From positions 156,432,676 to 156,496,675 of the forward strand of contig NC_072792.1 in NCBI RefSeq assembly GCF_028583425.1: 64,000 nucleotides of DNA, read 5' to 3'. This stretch comes from Eublepharis macularius. Its lineage: Eukaryota; Chordata; Lepidosauria; Squamata; Eublepharidae. Each line of letters starts with the position of its first letter. Position 1 is the first letter of the stretch. Below are positions 1 to 10,514 of this stretch, in pieces. Made by a program: the position numbers and the translations under genes. The notes beneath the pieces are model-generated. The model was not told where the DNA came from, searched no databases, and saw only the letters and a list, made by a program, of their open reading frames with translations.

Positions 1-29
1 GGATGTCCTCTCCCATAATAATAATAATA

Positions 30-388
30 GTAACATTTGATTTATATACCACCCTTTAGGACAACTTAATGCCCACTCAGAGTGATTTACAAAGTATATT
101 ATTATTGTATTGTCGAAGGCTTTCACGGCCGGAGAACAATGGTTTTTGTGGGTTTTCCGGGCTGTATTGCCGGAATACAGCCCAGAAAACCCACAAAAAC
201 CATCATATATTATTATTATCCCCCCAACAAAACACCCTGTGAGGTGGGTGGGGCTGAGAGAGCTCTGGAAGAGCTGTGACTGACCCAAGGTCACCCAGGT
301 GGCTACAAGCAGAGGAGTGGGGAATCAAACCTGGTTCTCCAGATTAGAATCCCACGCTCTTAACCACTACACCAAACCGACTCCCAGT
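30..388 (-). repeat. tRNA-derived SINE, split by a nested hairpin insertion
   Basis: Read on the minus strand, this begins with a tRNA-like head (GGTGTAGTGGTTAAGAGC, then a GGTTTGATTCCCC B-box-like block). It continues through a body containing GTGACCTTGGGTCAGTCACA and ends in a 3' tail of the TCCTAAAGGGTGGTATATAAA type followed by ATT repeats. The same family recurs at about 27.4, 29.7, 32.6 and 59.4 kb. The tail is interrupted near 104-212 by an unrelated hairpin sequence, listed separately. The family resembles squamate tRNA SINEs; the exact name was not verified. Confidence 0.85.
104..212. mobile_element. Short hairpin insertion inside the SINE tail
   Basis: The segment starts TATTGTCGAAGGCTTTCACG and contains two arms of about 28 bp, at roughly 139-166 and 176-204. 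They are inverted copies of each other around GGTTTTTGTGGGTTTTCCGG with one or two differences. ATT-rich SINE sequence is present on both sides, so the piece was inserted into the SINE 3' tail. It looks like an internally deleted inverted-repeat transposon whose right terminal part is lost. Confidence 0.6.
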
Positions 389-394
389 GGCTTT

Positions 395-850
395 AGGAAC
401 ATAAGAAGAGACCTGCTGCATCAGACCAGTGGTCCATTTAGTCCAACATCCTGCTTCACACAGTAGTCAACCAGTTGCCCCTGAGGGATAACAAACAGAG
501 CTTAGAGGCTAAGGTCACCCCTTGATGTTGCCTCCATGTTCAGGGTTTCAGTGATTTACTGCATCTGAACCTGGAGGCTCCCTTTATCTACCATGGCTAG
601 CAGCCATTGATGGATAGACCTACCTACCATAAATCTGTCTAATCCCCTTTTAAAGGCATCTATGCTCGTGACCATCGCTATGGCCACTGTTAATGAATCC
701 CACAATTTAATTTAATTATTCAGTTAGTAAAGAAGTATTTCATTTTGTCTCTCCTGTACTTATTGCTCATCAGTTTCATTGTGTGTCCTCAAGTCCTAGT
801 ATTATGGGAGAGGGAAAAAATCCTCTCTTCATACACTTTCTCTACCCCGC
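395..850 (+). repeat. LINE 3'-region repeat (CR1/L2-like)
   Basis: The text contains the block CATCAGACCAGTGGTCCATT, then CACACAGT and TTGCCCCTGAGGG, and later CCCCTTTTAAAGGCATCTA. It is a second copy of the sequence at 11,160-11,450 in this window. It resembles the untranslated 3' part of CR1/L2-type LINEs of sauropsids. No reading frame is present. The family name is an inference. Confidence 0.65.
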
Positions 851-1100
851 CAGTGTAACTGCTTTTGAAAGAGGTGCTGCCAGTGTCTGCCCTGTGGACT
901 CTTTGCCTTTAAACGGCCTGCCTCTGTGTCCAACTGGTACCTGCTTCTGGTAGAGAAGTTCTCCTCTGCAAGTCCCCATTGAATTGTCTTTTGTAGTTGT
1001 CATTCATTTCTATTGAGCTTGTTTAAGAGGACTTCGCAAGTGGATGGTACCCAAGGTCCAGACACACAACTCATGGTTGCTGAAACAACTGTTCTCCCTC
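851..1100. other. Intergenic, nothing recognised
   Basis: No coding sequence, RNA gene or clear repeat is seen between the LINE-derived repeat and the left inverted repeat of the DIRS-like element. Confidence 0.5.
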
Positions 1101-1475
1101 TGTTCTCCCTCTGCCCAGGCAGAGGGCATCTTGAAGCTGGGTGATTCCCACCCTCCGATCAAGGAGGCGGGAACTAAGTTGAACTTTCTGTCTTCCTGGT
1201 GATGTCGCCTTTCCATTCACTTTTTGTTCCTCATAGGGAGAGCAGCTCTGTAGGTACTAGTGCGCACTATTGCCTCTTTCACTTTGTTACCTTTTTATTT
1301 CTTATCTCTTATTTCCTTCTTAATTCAATCTATCCCTGCTCTCTGCTCCATTCATCTTCTTCCCCAGCTGCATTTCTCAGCACCAGGAAGACTCTGAGAT
1401 CGTTACTGCTCCCCACACACAACCTTCTCCTCCCGCTCTTCCTATCAGCTCCAACCTGGGCCTCTCACTCCCAGT

Positions 1476-2534
1476 ATGGAGGCAGTCGCACCAGATGGCT
1501 TCTTATTGGAGGGAGAGCTGGCAGCTCCCCTCACTGTCACACCCAACACCAGGGTTGACGACCAGCCAGCGGCAACAGGCATGGATTGCGAGGAAACTGG
1601 AAGCAAGGCCGATCGGCCTGTAGCCCAGCCAGTGACCCAACAGAGAGCCCTGAAGCGCACCAAAAAGCAGCATCAAAACCAAGCCTCCCAGAATAGCACA
1701 GCAGCCATCAAAGGCTTAACTGGCATCCTTTCCTCTAGTGGCAGCGCAGCAGCCACTCAGGGCCTAGCCGATGCTCTTTCCCCTTGAGGCAGTGCAGCAG
1801 CCACTCAGGGTCTAGCCAGCATAAGGTCAGCCTAGCTGGCACGGCAGCCATCCAGGCCATAGCCGTGGCCCCTTCATTACATGTGCTGAGGGGACATGAA
1901 AAAGCCAAGCATCCTAGAATGTCAAAGGCAACATTCCACCCTGAACCTTGCAACACCTCCTCAGATCAACAGACTGTGAGTAACGCACCAGGGCCCTCTT
2001 CTCTGGCTATACCTAATGATCTCATTAAGGCTCTCAGACAGGTGGTAAGGGAAGAAATTGCTGGTTTTCGGTGCAGGATGGGGGAGTATGATAGGGGCTC
2101 CTCACAACTATCCCCAGGGTCTTCTCCCTGCCAGGGAGGAAGATAGGAAAATCCACTTCAAGGGAGACCTTGGCTACACAGATGCAGAAACTCCCCTTTG
2201 GGATTCTCCTTCCTGTGATGGAGATGAGTTTGAGTTTGTAGATAGAGATGACAGGGAGTTCCTCTCCAATGAGGAAGATGTGACTGTCCCTGACCAATCT
2301 ATGCGGTTCTTCAAGTTTGAAGATTACCACTATCTGCTTTCAAAAACCATGTCTGCCCTGGATCTGAAAGAAGGGCCTCCAGGGGACGAAACCAATCCTC
2401 CTTCCACAGAGCCCAAGCCTAGGCCCAAAGGAAATAAGGAGTTTTCCCCAAGATCAGATACATCTGAAAAAGTGTTTCCATTTCCTGAATTCTTCGAGAA
2501 ACAGATGGGGAATGTTCCATCCATGATAACATGA
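1476..2534 (+). pseudogene. DIRS gag-like region, broken
   Basis: Open segments in different frames (about 1476-1787, 1784-2146 and 2058-2534) read like one protein interrupted by stops and frameshifts. The first part is Ala/Ser/Gln-rich and holds a tandem duplication at about 1740-1769 and 1791-1818 (core GCAGCAGCCACTCAGGG). The last part is acidic and contains FPFPEFFEKQ and LLSKTMSALDL, which resemble the gag C-terminus of vertebrate DIRS elements. It lies directly after the left inverted repeat, the expected place for gag. Assignment rests on architecture and remembered family resemblance, not on a search. Confidence 0.55.
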
Positions 2535-2889
2535 ACAACAAAGCAGATTTTGCCCTAAGAAAGACACATGAAGCTACCACCATGGCCATAAAGGCATCAG
2601 TCATTGCCTCTACGGTCGCCAGGGCATCAACCAGACTCCTCTTTCTGTAGGACAGTCACGCCAATGGCCTTCAAGCATCAACTGTAAGATGTCCAGCAGC
2701 AGTTTTAGTGACAGTTCTGCCATTATATCAAGGTCACAGCCTCTCAAGACACCCTCATTTACGCAGATTTCTCAGGGGAGCCTCACTCATGGATCCTCCA
2801 CAGACACACAGAGTCCCTACCTGGAGTCTTCACACCATGCTTTCGGCTCTTACCAAACCACCCTTTGAGCCTATCAGGGAGACACATCT

Positions 2890-3525
2890 CAAATGGCTAC
2901 AGATAAAGACCCTCTTTCTTACAGCAGTCACTTCAGTACGAAGGAGCTGGGAGCCTTGTCAATCACTCCAGATCTCTGCATATTTCATAAGGTCAAGGTA
3001 ACTCTGAGACTGGACTCCACATTCATTCCTAAGGTGAACTCCACCTTTCACAGGAACCAGGAAATTTATTTACCTTTGTTTTGTCCAAACCCGTCTCATC
3101 CTATAGAAAAGGCATGACACACCCTAGACGTGTGCCAGGCCCTGAAAGTGTTAATCTCTAGAACTGAAGACATCAGAACACCCTCAATGTTCATCTCCCT
3201 CCGTTACCAAACAAGGGCAAGAAAATGGCCAGGACAAACATTAGCCAGACACTCAGGTAATGCACTGCGTAAGCTTACAAACATCAAGACCTCGACATAC
3301 CTGTGGGGTTTACAGCTCATTCAATGCACACCACAGCAACAAACATGGCTTTTTCGAAGCATGCCTTGGTAGAATCGTTTTGCAGGGCAGCTACATGGTC
3401 TTCTATATCCATCTTCATCAGACATTACAAACTAAACACCTATGATTCCGGTGATGCAGCCTTTGGCAGAAGAGTTCTTCAACACATGTTTCAACCAGAA
3501 GATGATGACCCACCCGGAGAATAGG
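2890..3525 (+). pseudogene. DIRS tyrosine recombinase remnant
   Basis: Fragments in shifting frames give VTLRLDSTFIPKVNSTFHR, then HTLDVCQALKVLISRTEDIR, then AAFGRRVLQ near the end. These follow the order seen in the recombinase of vertebrate DIRS elements. The C-terminal stretch RAATWSSISIFIRHYKLN contains the likely catalytic tyrosine. Upstream, the His-x-x-Arg box appears as HSMH, so the expected arginine is replaced. Several stops interrupt the frame. The enzyme would cut and join circular DNA during DIRS integration; this copy cannot be functional. Confidence 0.65.
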
Positions 3526-3934
3526 ACACTGCTATGGGAGGTCCCAGCTCCAAGATGTCCTCTGCCTCAGAGGAAGAATAGACCATTGGGCACTTACCAT
3601 GAAAGGTCCTTCTCCATCTTGTCCCTCTCAGAGTCATCATCAAAGCCTGGTCTATTCCAGTTTCAGTTCTTCCTTCTTATCTATTTAATATGTTCTTCCT
3701 GTTCTTCTGTGTTCAATCTGTTTCCTTTCTCAGAGTTACTTATTTAACAGTAGTAGAGGTTCATTACTGCTTTCGGAGTTACCAAACTGAATGGAAGGGT
3801 GACACCACCAGGAAGACAGGAAGTTTGAATTAGTTCCTGCCTCCCTGATTGGAGAGTGGGAATCACCCAGCTTCAAGATGTCCTCCTTTCCTGAGAGGAG
3901 AAGGATCCTTCACAGTAAGTGTCCAGTAGTCCAT

Positions 3935-4140
3935 TTCAGGTGAGTAGCCATGCTGGTCTGCAGTACCACAGCAGGATTTGAGTCCAGTAGCCCTTAAAGA
4001 CCATCAAAATTTTCAGGGTGTAAGTTTTCAAAAGTCAAAGCTCTAACAAAGGTTTCTGATCAATGGATCTTTGAATCTCAGAAGCTTATATCTTGGTAAC
4101 CTTGTTAGTCTTTAAGGTGCTACTGGACTTGAATCTTGCT
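3935..4140 (+). repeat. Diverged copy of the hairpin (AGTCCAGTAGCACC) family
   Basis: It begins with GTAGCCATGCTGGTCTGCAGT, runs through TTTGAGTCCAGTAGCCC, and ends with the inverted counterpart TTAAGGTGCTACTGGACTTG. The two arms are diverged relative to the near-perfect copies at 38.5 and 58.2 kb, which suggests an older insertion of the same family. No clear target duplication was found. Confidence 0.6.
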
Positions 4141-4826
4141 GAAACAACTGTATCAATTAATCTATTATATTTAATGAAGAAGTAGAAATTATCAGTGTAG
4201 ATTATAACATTCATAAAAAAATGTTTCTGGATTTTCCGAGATCCTGGAAAAGCTATTTTTTTATACTTTTACTTTGCTTAATGGCATTCCATTAATTTAA
4301 TGATGCTCCAACAAAGTTTATTCAGAAATAAAGCTCATAATTTCTTGCTTCAACCCACAGGTAAGTTTGTGGTACTGATTTGATCTGCTTGAGGAAGTTT
4401 ATTACAGTGATTCACCTCATTAATCTGAACATAGTAATGAGCCATAAACTTTTTGTGGAGAGAACCAACAACTTCATTGGTTTTCAATGACATCACAGTC
4501 GACCTTTGGCATTCTGGCTCCTTGTTCTGTTAATGGTACACTTCATGCTTTGTTCCTATTATGGACAGAACTGTAAAAGAACCAGTCAAAACAAAAGATC
4601 TCTCGGAGTCTCAGGCTAAAATATCATCCAGAGTTAGATGCCTGGCTAAGGTGATTAGTCACCAAACATGAGACCATGTTAATGTGCAACAATTCTTCTT
4701 TGTTATCCTTGCAGCTCAGAGAGTATGATTATTAATATATTTATACTAGCATCTCTATGTTTGTACACGTGTGTGTGTATTTACAATGATGATTTAATAG
4801 TTATTGGATAGAATTTATTATTATTG
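4141..4826. other. Intergenic, nothing recognised
   Basis: AT-rich sequence without a supported reading frame, RNA gene or clear repeat. Confidence 0.5.
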
Positions 4827-4875
4827 TTTCTGGGCCTTCTGGCTAAGATCAAGTACAGTATCTATTCTTATATCT
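4827..4875 (+). pseudogene. U2 snRNA 5' fragment (pseudogene)
   Basis: GGCCTTCTGGCTAAGATCAAG followed by TACAGTATCTATTCTTAT matches the first roughly 50 nt of vertebrate U2 snRNA with a few substitutions. This includes the branch-point-pairing neighbourhood. The rest of U2, with the Sm site and 3' stem-loops, is absent, and no proximal sequence element was identified upstream. It is therefore a truncated retro-copy and not an snRNA gene. Confidence 0.7.
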
Positions 4876-4918
4876 TTCTGAACCAGACCCCCAGTGTGCA
4901 AATCAAAAAATCTACACA

Positions 4919-4953
4919 GTGATGGGTTGAGATGGGTTGAGATGGGTTGAGAT
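4919..4953 (+). repeat. Short tandem repeat (GATGGGTTGA)
   Basis: Three consecutive copies of a 10-bp unit GATGGGTTGA followed by a partial fourth. Confidence 0.9.
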
Positions 4954-5515
4954 GTTTCTGCAAATTTGGGGGAATCTGGGGATACCACATTTTCACAAAA
5001 AAAATCTTTAACATTAACAAAAAAGGAAGGAGATAATAAACATGAAATCGTTTAAGTACTGAGATCTTACAAAACTACCTGATGATCTCAGCAGCTGTTT
5101 TGTATTGCCTAGGCAATAACAGACAGTTTTACTAGTGCCACACTGGCCCTGACTGAGGCACACTGTCTTTTTTGACCACTGCTGAATTTGGCCAAGTTGT
5201 TTAAATTGTGTGATAACACAAGTCACCCAGTCCTCCCCCCCCCCATGAAGACATGACAGGGGAGAGTGCAAGGTCCCTTCTGGCTCTTTTCAGTGGTCAT
5301 TTACTGCACAATGAGACTGAAAGATAGTGGGAGGAGAGAAGGAATTGGCAGGCATGAAGACTGGGGGAGTGGCTATAAAGTGGGTATGTATAGGAGGAAG
5401 CAGCACCTATAGGGAAAGAAAATAAAACTAAAGGGAGAAAATGAGGTCCAAAAAGGATGGAGGAAATTCTTCTTCCCCTACAAGTCTAATGTGCCCCTCT
5501 CTTGTACATATTATT
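4954..5515. other. Intergenic, nothing recognised
   Basis: No gene is supported. A short C-run at about 5235-5244 is the only low-complexity feature. Confidence 0.5.
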
Positions 5516-5523
5516 CATTAAAT

Positions 5524-6028
5524 CATGGGTCCCCAAACTTTTTGAGCCTGTGGGTACCTTTGGAATGTTGAGAGGGGGTAGTGAGTGCCACCTCAAAATG
5601 GCTTTTGCAGGAGGCAGAGTCAAACCCCCAAATAGCATCCATTGGATGCAGAGCCAAGCCCCAAATGGTTGCCTCAGGAGGAGGCGCCAAACACAATGCA
5701 CTTCCTCCTCACTTTACACAAGAATTGCAGAAAAGAAAAAAAAAGAAACAGGAAAACTTCTGTGAGGGGAAGAAGGAAGAAGAAAGGGAATTTAAAAAGA
5801 AAGAAAAGAAAATACTACAGGGGGAATGGAACCACAACCTGGATGCACCACAACCTGGATGCTGTTGCAGCCATGGAAAACCCTTTCATTTGAACAAGAT
5901 CAGCCATTAACATTAACATAAACTCTGGCTTACAAGGGCTTTACCCACTTTTTGAAAAGCTTGGCAAGTGCCAGGAGAAGTACTGGCAGGTGCCATGGTG
6001 CCCATGGGTGCCATATTGGGGAACCCTG
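5524..6028. mobile_element. hAT-like non-autonomous element
   Basis: The left end CATGGGTCCCCAAACTTTTT and the right end ATATTGGGGAACCCTG form an imperfect terminal inverted repeat of the CAGGG...CCCTG type. Flanks CATTAAAT (5516-5523) and CATCAAAC (6029-6036) agree at 6 of 8 positions, consistent with an aged 8-bp hAT duplication. The interior includes a purine-rich AAAGAAAAGAAA-type tract at about 5735-5815 and no transposase. Short open frames here are by-products of composition. Confidence 0.65.
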
Positions 6029-6036
6029 CATCAAAC

Positions 6037-6775
6037 TGTTGCTCAATGCCCCAATATGTGCTGAAATAGCTTATGTGAACAAGGCAACATTCTGGCCAGC
6101 CCATGCAGGTAATAGGGAGGGTTGCCTGTTGATTTACCATATGTTCAAACAGGGTAGCACCTTGTTTGCACTGGGCTTTTATCATGTGCTAGCCACACTA
6201 TCTTAACCAACCAAATCAAGTCATAATATTTACCAAGTGTTAATGCATTATCATATGGATGAGTCCAGTGAGGACTGAACATGAAGTCACCACACAGTAT
6301 ACTGGGGAATTATAATGATGGCCCAGTGGCCCAGAAAGCTTTCTGGCAACGCTTTGGTTTTTTACCTCTACTGAGAAATGGGTGTTTGTTAAGAAGCAAA
6401 GTTAGGAATCTTCATAACAGTCCTTTTATCACTGTATCTTTTTGGTATGCACTGGATAACTAGCATCTGTTTGGCTAAGCTATGTGACTTAGTCAATGTA
6501 TACTGAAGGTTTTTAAAAGTTTAGTGTTTTTGAGTAGTGAGACATTAATAGAGGGGCTGTGCTAGGGTCCACTGGGAAAAGATGCTCTGAATCCTTAGCA
6601 ATGCCAGGGCTTTGGCTTGTTTTCTTCTCTGAACCAGAGAAAAGCATGAGTAAACAGAAGAATCATGTAGAGCTGGGTAAGACAGGAAAGAAAGCCAAGT
6701 GTCTAAGCAAGGCAGTAATAAAGCAGGGATGTGCTGATAGAGAGCAGCAGTGATTCACTTGAGCTGCTAAGGACA
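6037..6775. other. Intergenic, nothing recognised
   Basis: No supported gene or clear repeat. Confidence 0.5.
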
Positions 6776-6862
6776 GAATCATATGATCATATGGTTGGAA
6801 GGGACCTTCAGGGTCATCTAGTCCAATCTCCTGCACAGTGCAGGAAATTCACAGTTACTTCC
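6776..6862 (+). repeat. CR1 LINE 3' fragment
   Basis: Contains GGTTGGAAGGGACCTTCAGG, GTCATCTAGTCCAATCTCCTG and CACAGTGCAGGAAATTC, the widely known sauropsid CR1 3' sequence. Only a short terminal piece remains. Confidence 0.85.
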
Positions 6863-7052
6863 TCCCATGTCTCCAGTGACCCCTGCTCCATGCTCAGAAG
6901 ATGGGGAAAAAGATGGGTAGGTGGAGGTGGTTCATTATCTCACACTGCTTGGTGATAGGAAGAGAGAAGAAGAATGTGGGAGGATCCCTCTCTATGAAGA
7001 GTGAATGTATGGACCATTGGTTTAAATAATGTCATATTCACAGGTTGATGAG

Positions 7053-7383
7053 TAGGGTTGTCTGGCAACCGTCAGGAGACTGAAGGGGCAGGGACACGAG
7101 GTTGCCAACAGCAATGTCACCTCCAGGGGGGAAAAACAGAAGTAATGTCATACCTCTCAAAGAATCACCGGAAACTCTTTGGCAAAACCATAGAATTTCT
7201 GGCAATTTCTAGAGATGACTGACATCACTTCCAGGTTTTTCCCAGAAGTGACATCACATCGGTGCCTGACAGTTATGTTTGGTTTTTAGATTATTCTTCT
7301 CCCACCAACTGCATTGGCGGCAGTGGGAAATGGGAACCAAGGGCAGAGGATTTTCCACCCCTGGTGCGGGCTTGGCAACCTTA
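7053..7383. mobile_element. hAT-like MITE, TAGGGTTG ends, exact 8-bp duplication
   Basis: The element begins TAGGGTTG and ends GGCAACCTTA. It is flanked by TTGATGAG at 7045-7052 and again at 7084+300 (7384-7391), an exact 8-bp target duplication as in hAT transposons. Non-coding. The same terminal type occurs at 26,316-26,537 and 27,156-27,345. Confidence 0.75.
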
Positions 7384-7391
7384 TTGATGAG

Positions 7392-7744
7392 TTTACTTGC
7401 ATTAAAAAGATGATCCAAAGAGCAAGGTCTTATTTGGTTGTGCATAAAAAAGAGGTATTTTGTTGCAAGAGTTGTCATAATCCTACAGCAACGAGAAGCT
7501 GCTTAGCTTTGGTTTGATAGAAGCAGTTTCATTGCTGGAGGATATGAGTATCAGACAAGAAGAAGGTAATGAAAGAACAGGTTTGTCAAACAGGTTTTTA
7601 ACATGTGTATCTGAAAACTGATTTTTTTTGTCCTCCTTTTGTGTTTAGGAGGAAATGCCACATGTTGCTCTTCTTCCTCATACCAAGGACCTGATTGGGA
7701 ATTCACCTTTTACATTTACCCTGTGTTGGCATCTCGATTAGCAC
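7392..7744. other. Intergenic, nothing recognised
   Basis: No supported gene or clear repeat. Confidence 0.5.
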
Positions 7745-8062
7745 CAAACCATTTATTTAAAGCTATTAATTTTTTAAAAAACCAATATCCCACCTTATCT
7801 CATGGTCAAGGCAGTCTAAAACAATCAGCAATCACTATTAATACTGAGCTGTAACAACTGAAAATTATTAAATTATAGGTAACCTTATAATCTAAAAGTG
7901 CAAATATCCAGAAAAAACTATCAATTATAGCATATCTAAAAAGTCCTTGTGAAAAACAAGCATTATCCAGGCCCTCCAGACAGTAGCTTGCTAAGGTGCC
8001 TTCTGGACTTCCACCAACAATCAGTTCCAAGGAACTGGTGCTACCATGGAGGAAGCACATGG
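7745..8062 (-). repeat. Probable L2-like LINE 3' region
   Basis: CCAATATCCCACCTTATCTC, TAAAACAATCAGCAATCACT and GTTCCAAGGAACTGGTGCTA follow the order of the 3' untranslated region of L2-like LINEs in sauropsids, read in reverse. A similar AAAACAA-rich region occurs at about 18.9-19.1 kb. Family assignment is tentative. Confidence 0.45.
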
Positions 8063-8097
8063 TCTTGCAGATGAAAGATATATCTGATGAATGGAGG

Positions 8098-8531
8098 CAG
8101 GGCTCATTTTGAGGGGGAACGCACAGGAACGGAGTTCCAGCAGTTCCTGAAAGAGGTCACATGTCAGGTGGTCCTGCCCACCTGACTCTTGGCCATTTTG
8201 GGCCCATTTTGGCCTGGATTGGGGCCGAAATGTCCCGGATCGGGCCTCTGATGGGTGGTGGATCACTCTCCCACTCAGCAGTGGCCTGATCCTGACCATT
8301 TTGGGCCCCTTTTCGGCCATTTTCAGCCCCTTTTTGCCATTTTGGGCCACATTTCGACCCTGAATGTCCAGGATTGGCTCCAAAACAGCCAGGATAGGTG
8401 ATGTCAAGGGGTGTGGCATATGAAATCAGCTATGCTAATGACACACTTCCGGTGATGTCAAGGGGCATGGCATATGCTAATGAGTTGTGCTAATGAGTTC
8501 ATCCAGCTCTTTTTCTGTGAAATGAGCCCTG
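8098..8531. mobile_element. hAT-like MITE, CAGGGCTCATTT ends, exact 8-bp duplication
   Basis: It begins CAGGGCTCATTTTGAGGGGG and ends GTGAAATGAGCCCTG, a clear terminal inverted repeat. AATGGAGG flanks it at 8090-8097 and 8532-8539, an exact 8-bp duplication. The interior carries repeated GGCCATTTTGGGCC-like units on both strands, and ATATGCTAATGA-like duplicated blocks near the right end. No transposase is encoded. The start GGGGGAACGCA-GAACGGAGTTCC is shared with the element at 55,748-55,934, so both belong to one superfamily. Confidence 0.85.
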
Positions 8532-8627
8532 AATGGAGGCATATTAGGGCTTCTGTTTAATTGTGCTATGTCCAGTGAATCCTGTTGTTCCCTATTCTTT
8601 TTGTTAATTAATTGATTTTTCCAGTGC

Positions 8628-8680
8628 TTTTTGTTGTTGTTGTTGTTTTGTTGTTGTTTTGTTGTTGTTGTTGTTGTTTA
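8628..8680. repeat. (TTG)n microsatellite
   Basis: Interrupted TTG/TTTTG repeats over about 50 bp. Confidence 0.95.
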
Positions 8681-10075
8681 AGGTGGTGCCAGTCCTCATG
8701 ATGGAAGCCTAGAGAGAAGACAACAGGGCAGCCAATACACTCTGGTGTACCCACTGAAGATGTCATCATTGAGCACAACAGAGTATATCATCTGCCCTGT
8801 TGCCTTCTCTGCAGTTCCATGTGCTGCCTTCTCTGCCGGTATCTTTGCAAAGAAGTCAGCCAGAAAGAGGTGCTGGTATTCCATACTGGGGCATACTGTC
8901 ACACAAAAAGCATTGGATTTTTCAACTTACTCATTTTGAGCAGAAATAAGAGATACTTCTTCTGTTTCCCATAGGCCATTATGAGGTGGGAAGACTCATA
9001 TGGTCAGCCTGCTCAGCCCAGAGGGAATGCTGTTACAGCAGCCAACAATGTTTCCTTGGCTCTTCCAAGCAACCTCCCTCCAGCATCCTTCACTGTTCCA
9101 GACCAGCACTCTTTTCAGCTTATGCTTCCTTCTCTGTTTGAGACAAATAACGTTTGTGACTCCATAAGCATTTGAGCTTTTCAAAGATATGTGCACATGC
9201 TCACATGCGCACACAATGGCAAATCCTGGAGTATGGGAGGGCTGCATCCCAAAAGCAGCAAACCACAGTTTGCCATTACATCTGAACTATGCCAATGCTA
9301 CAACATTACCACAAACCTCATACTCATTTTACTTCTTTCCTGTAAGCATAATTTCCCTATCACAACCTGTTGCTTTATCAGGGTGGTCAGTTCAGTGTCT
9401 GACCTGCTCACAACTTGCACAATATTTAACTGAGGGAACTGTTCTTAACAGAGACAAAATATTCCTTTAATAGATGGAGACTCCCCCCCGCCCCCCGGAT
9501 TCTATTAACACATACTCCATCGAGTTTGTCACCTTGTATTGGGTAACAATAATTTATGGGCATGTTTCATATAATGCAATCGATTATGCTGAGTCGGTTT
9601 CCTTTCCCTTTTTGGGGTGTGTGTGTGTGTGTTTGTCCTGCTTACTAAGCATGTTTCCCATGGTCTGATGTATTCATTTGCAAGTATGTGTTATCTATTA
9701 ACTCAAGATTCAAGTTCATGTTGTGCTTAGCACTGCTGCTAGACATTGTAGGCTTTCCACCGCTATACCCTTAACACCTAAGCAACAGCGGACATTTAAT
9801 TATCAGAAAGCTAACGGAATTTTTGTGCTCCTGCTGGAGCAAGGTTCATTCTGTAGCTATGTGATACATCCATTTGCTAAGAAAATCTGTTTAATATGCA
9901 GTCAAATCCTTTACCTCAAAGCTGTCTGAAGGTTTTAAAATGTAGGTTTTGTAAAGAAGCACTTAATTATTTTCAGATAATAAGCACTTAATTATTCTCC
10001 ATTGCCCTTAGGAAAAAAATGTAAAGAGTATAATTCTCAGACATTTTTATCAGTGTTCTTTGTGGGGAGGGGGCA
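8681..10075. other. Intergenic, nothing recognised
   Basis: No supported gene. It contains short GT runs at about 9618-9632 and a C-rich stretch at 9483-9498. Open frames here are short, without recognisable domains. Confidence 0.5.
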
Positions 10076-10150
10076 TGATAAGGAGTCTTGTAGCACCTTA
10101 AAGGCTAACAGGTTTATTAACTGTAGCCTTTTATGTGCTAGAGCCTATGC
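10076..10150 (+). repeat. Half copy related to the hairpin family
   Basis: AAGGAGTCTTGTAGCACCTTAAAGGCTAAC is the single-arm form of the sequence found as an inverted pair at 38.5 and 58.2 kb. No second arm is seen nearby. Confidence 0.5.
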
Positions 10151-10514
10151 CACTGGCTGCATCCCAGTCAGCAAGATCATATAGCTAAGAAAAATGGAGA
10201 CTATTGTAAACAGTGGGTTAAAAGGTCATGAAATGCAAGAATATAGCCTGGGATAATTCTGTGCAAAACTCAAAAGTATACAGGATAAGTACAGTAACCA
10301 TTCAGCAACAGCTGTAATATCAAGACATGTTATACTTTAGCACATGAGGAAGGTAGCAGGTTATTTTAGAAGGGTAGGGGTACACATGTGCCAAATTTCA
10401 GCTTTCTGGGTGGCTTGGGAGTGACAGCTATTTGGGGGCACAGTTTCTGTCCATCTTTCTAGGGAAAGGCATACATAGGTCTTCTATTTGGGTTTTTCTG
10501 ATAGTTGTGGGATA

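Larger units (their letters stand above)
1101..3907 (+). mobile_element. Decayed DIRS-like tyrosine-recombinase retrotransposon
   Basis: Two inverted terminal repeats of about 120 bp bound the element, at roughly 1101-1219 and 3788-3907. Both carry CATCTTGAAGCTGGGTGATT when read inward from the ends. A short block at 3541-3575 (CCCAGCTCCAAGATGTCCTC) is complementary to the outer end of the left repeat. This matches the internal complementary region typical of DIRS elements. Between them lie a gag-like region and a C-terminal tyrosine-recombinase remnant, both broken by stops and frameshifts. Most of the reverse transcriptase, RNase H and methylase region expected in a DIRS element is missing, so the copy is internally deleted and inactive. 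No target duplication is expected for this class. Confidence 0.75.
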
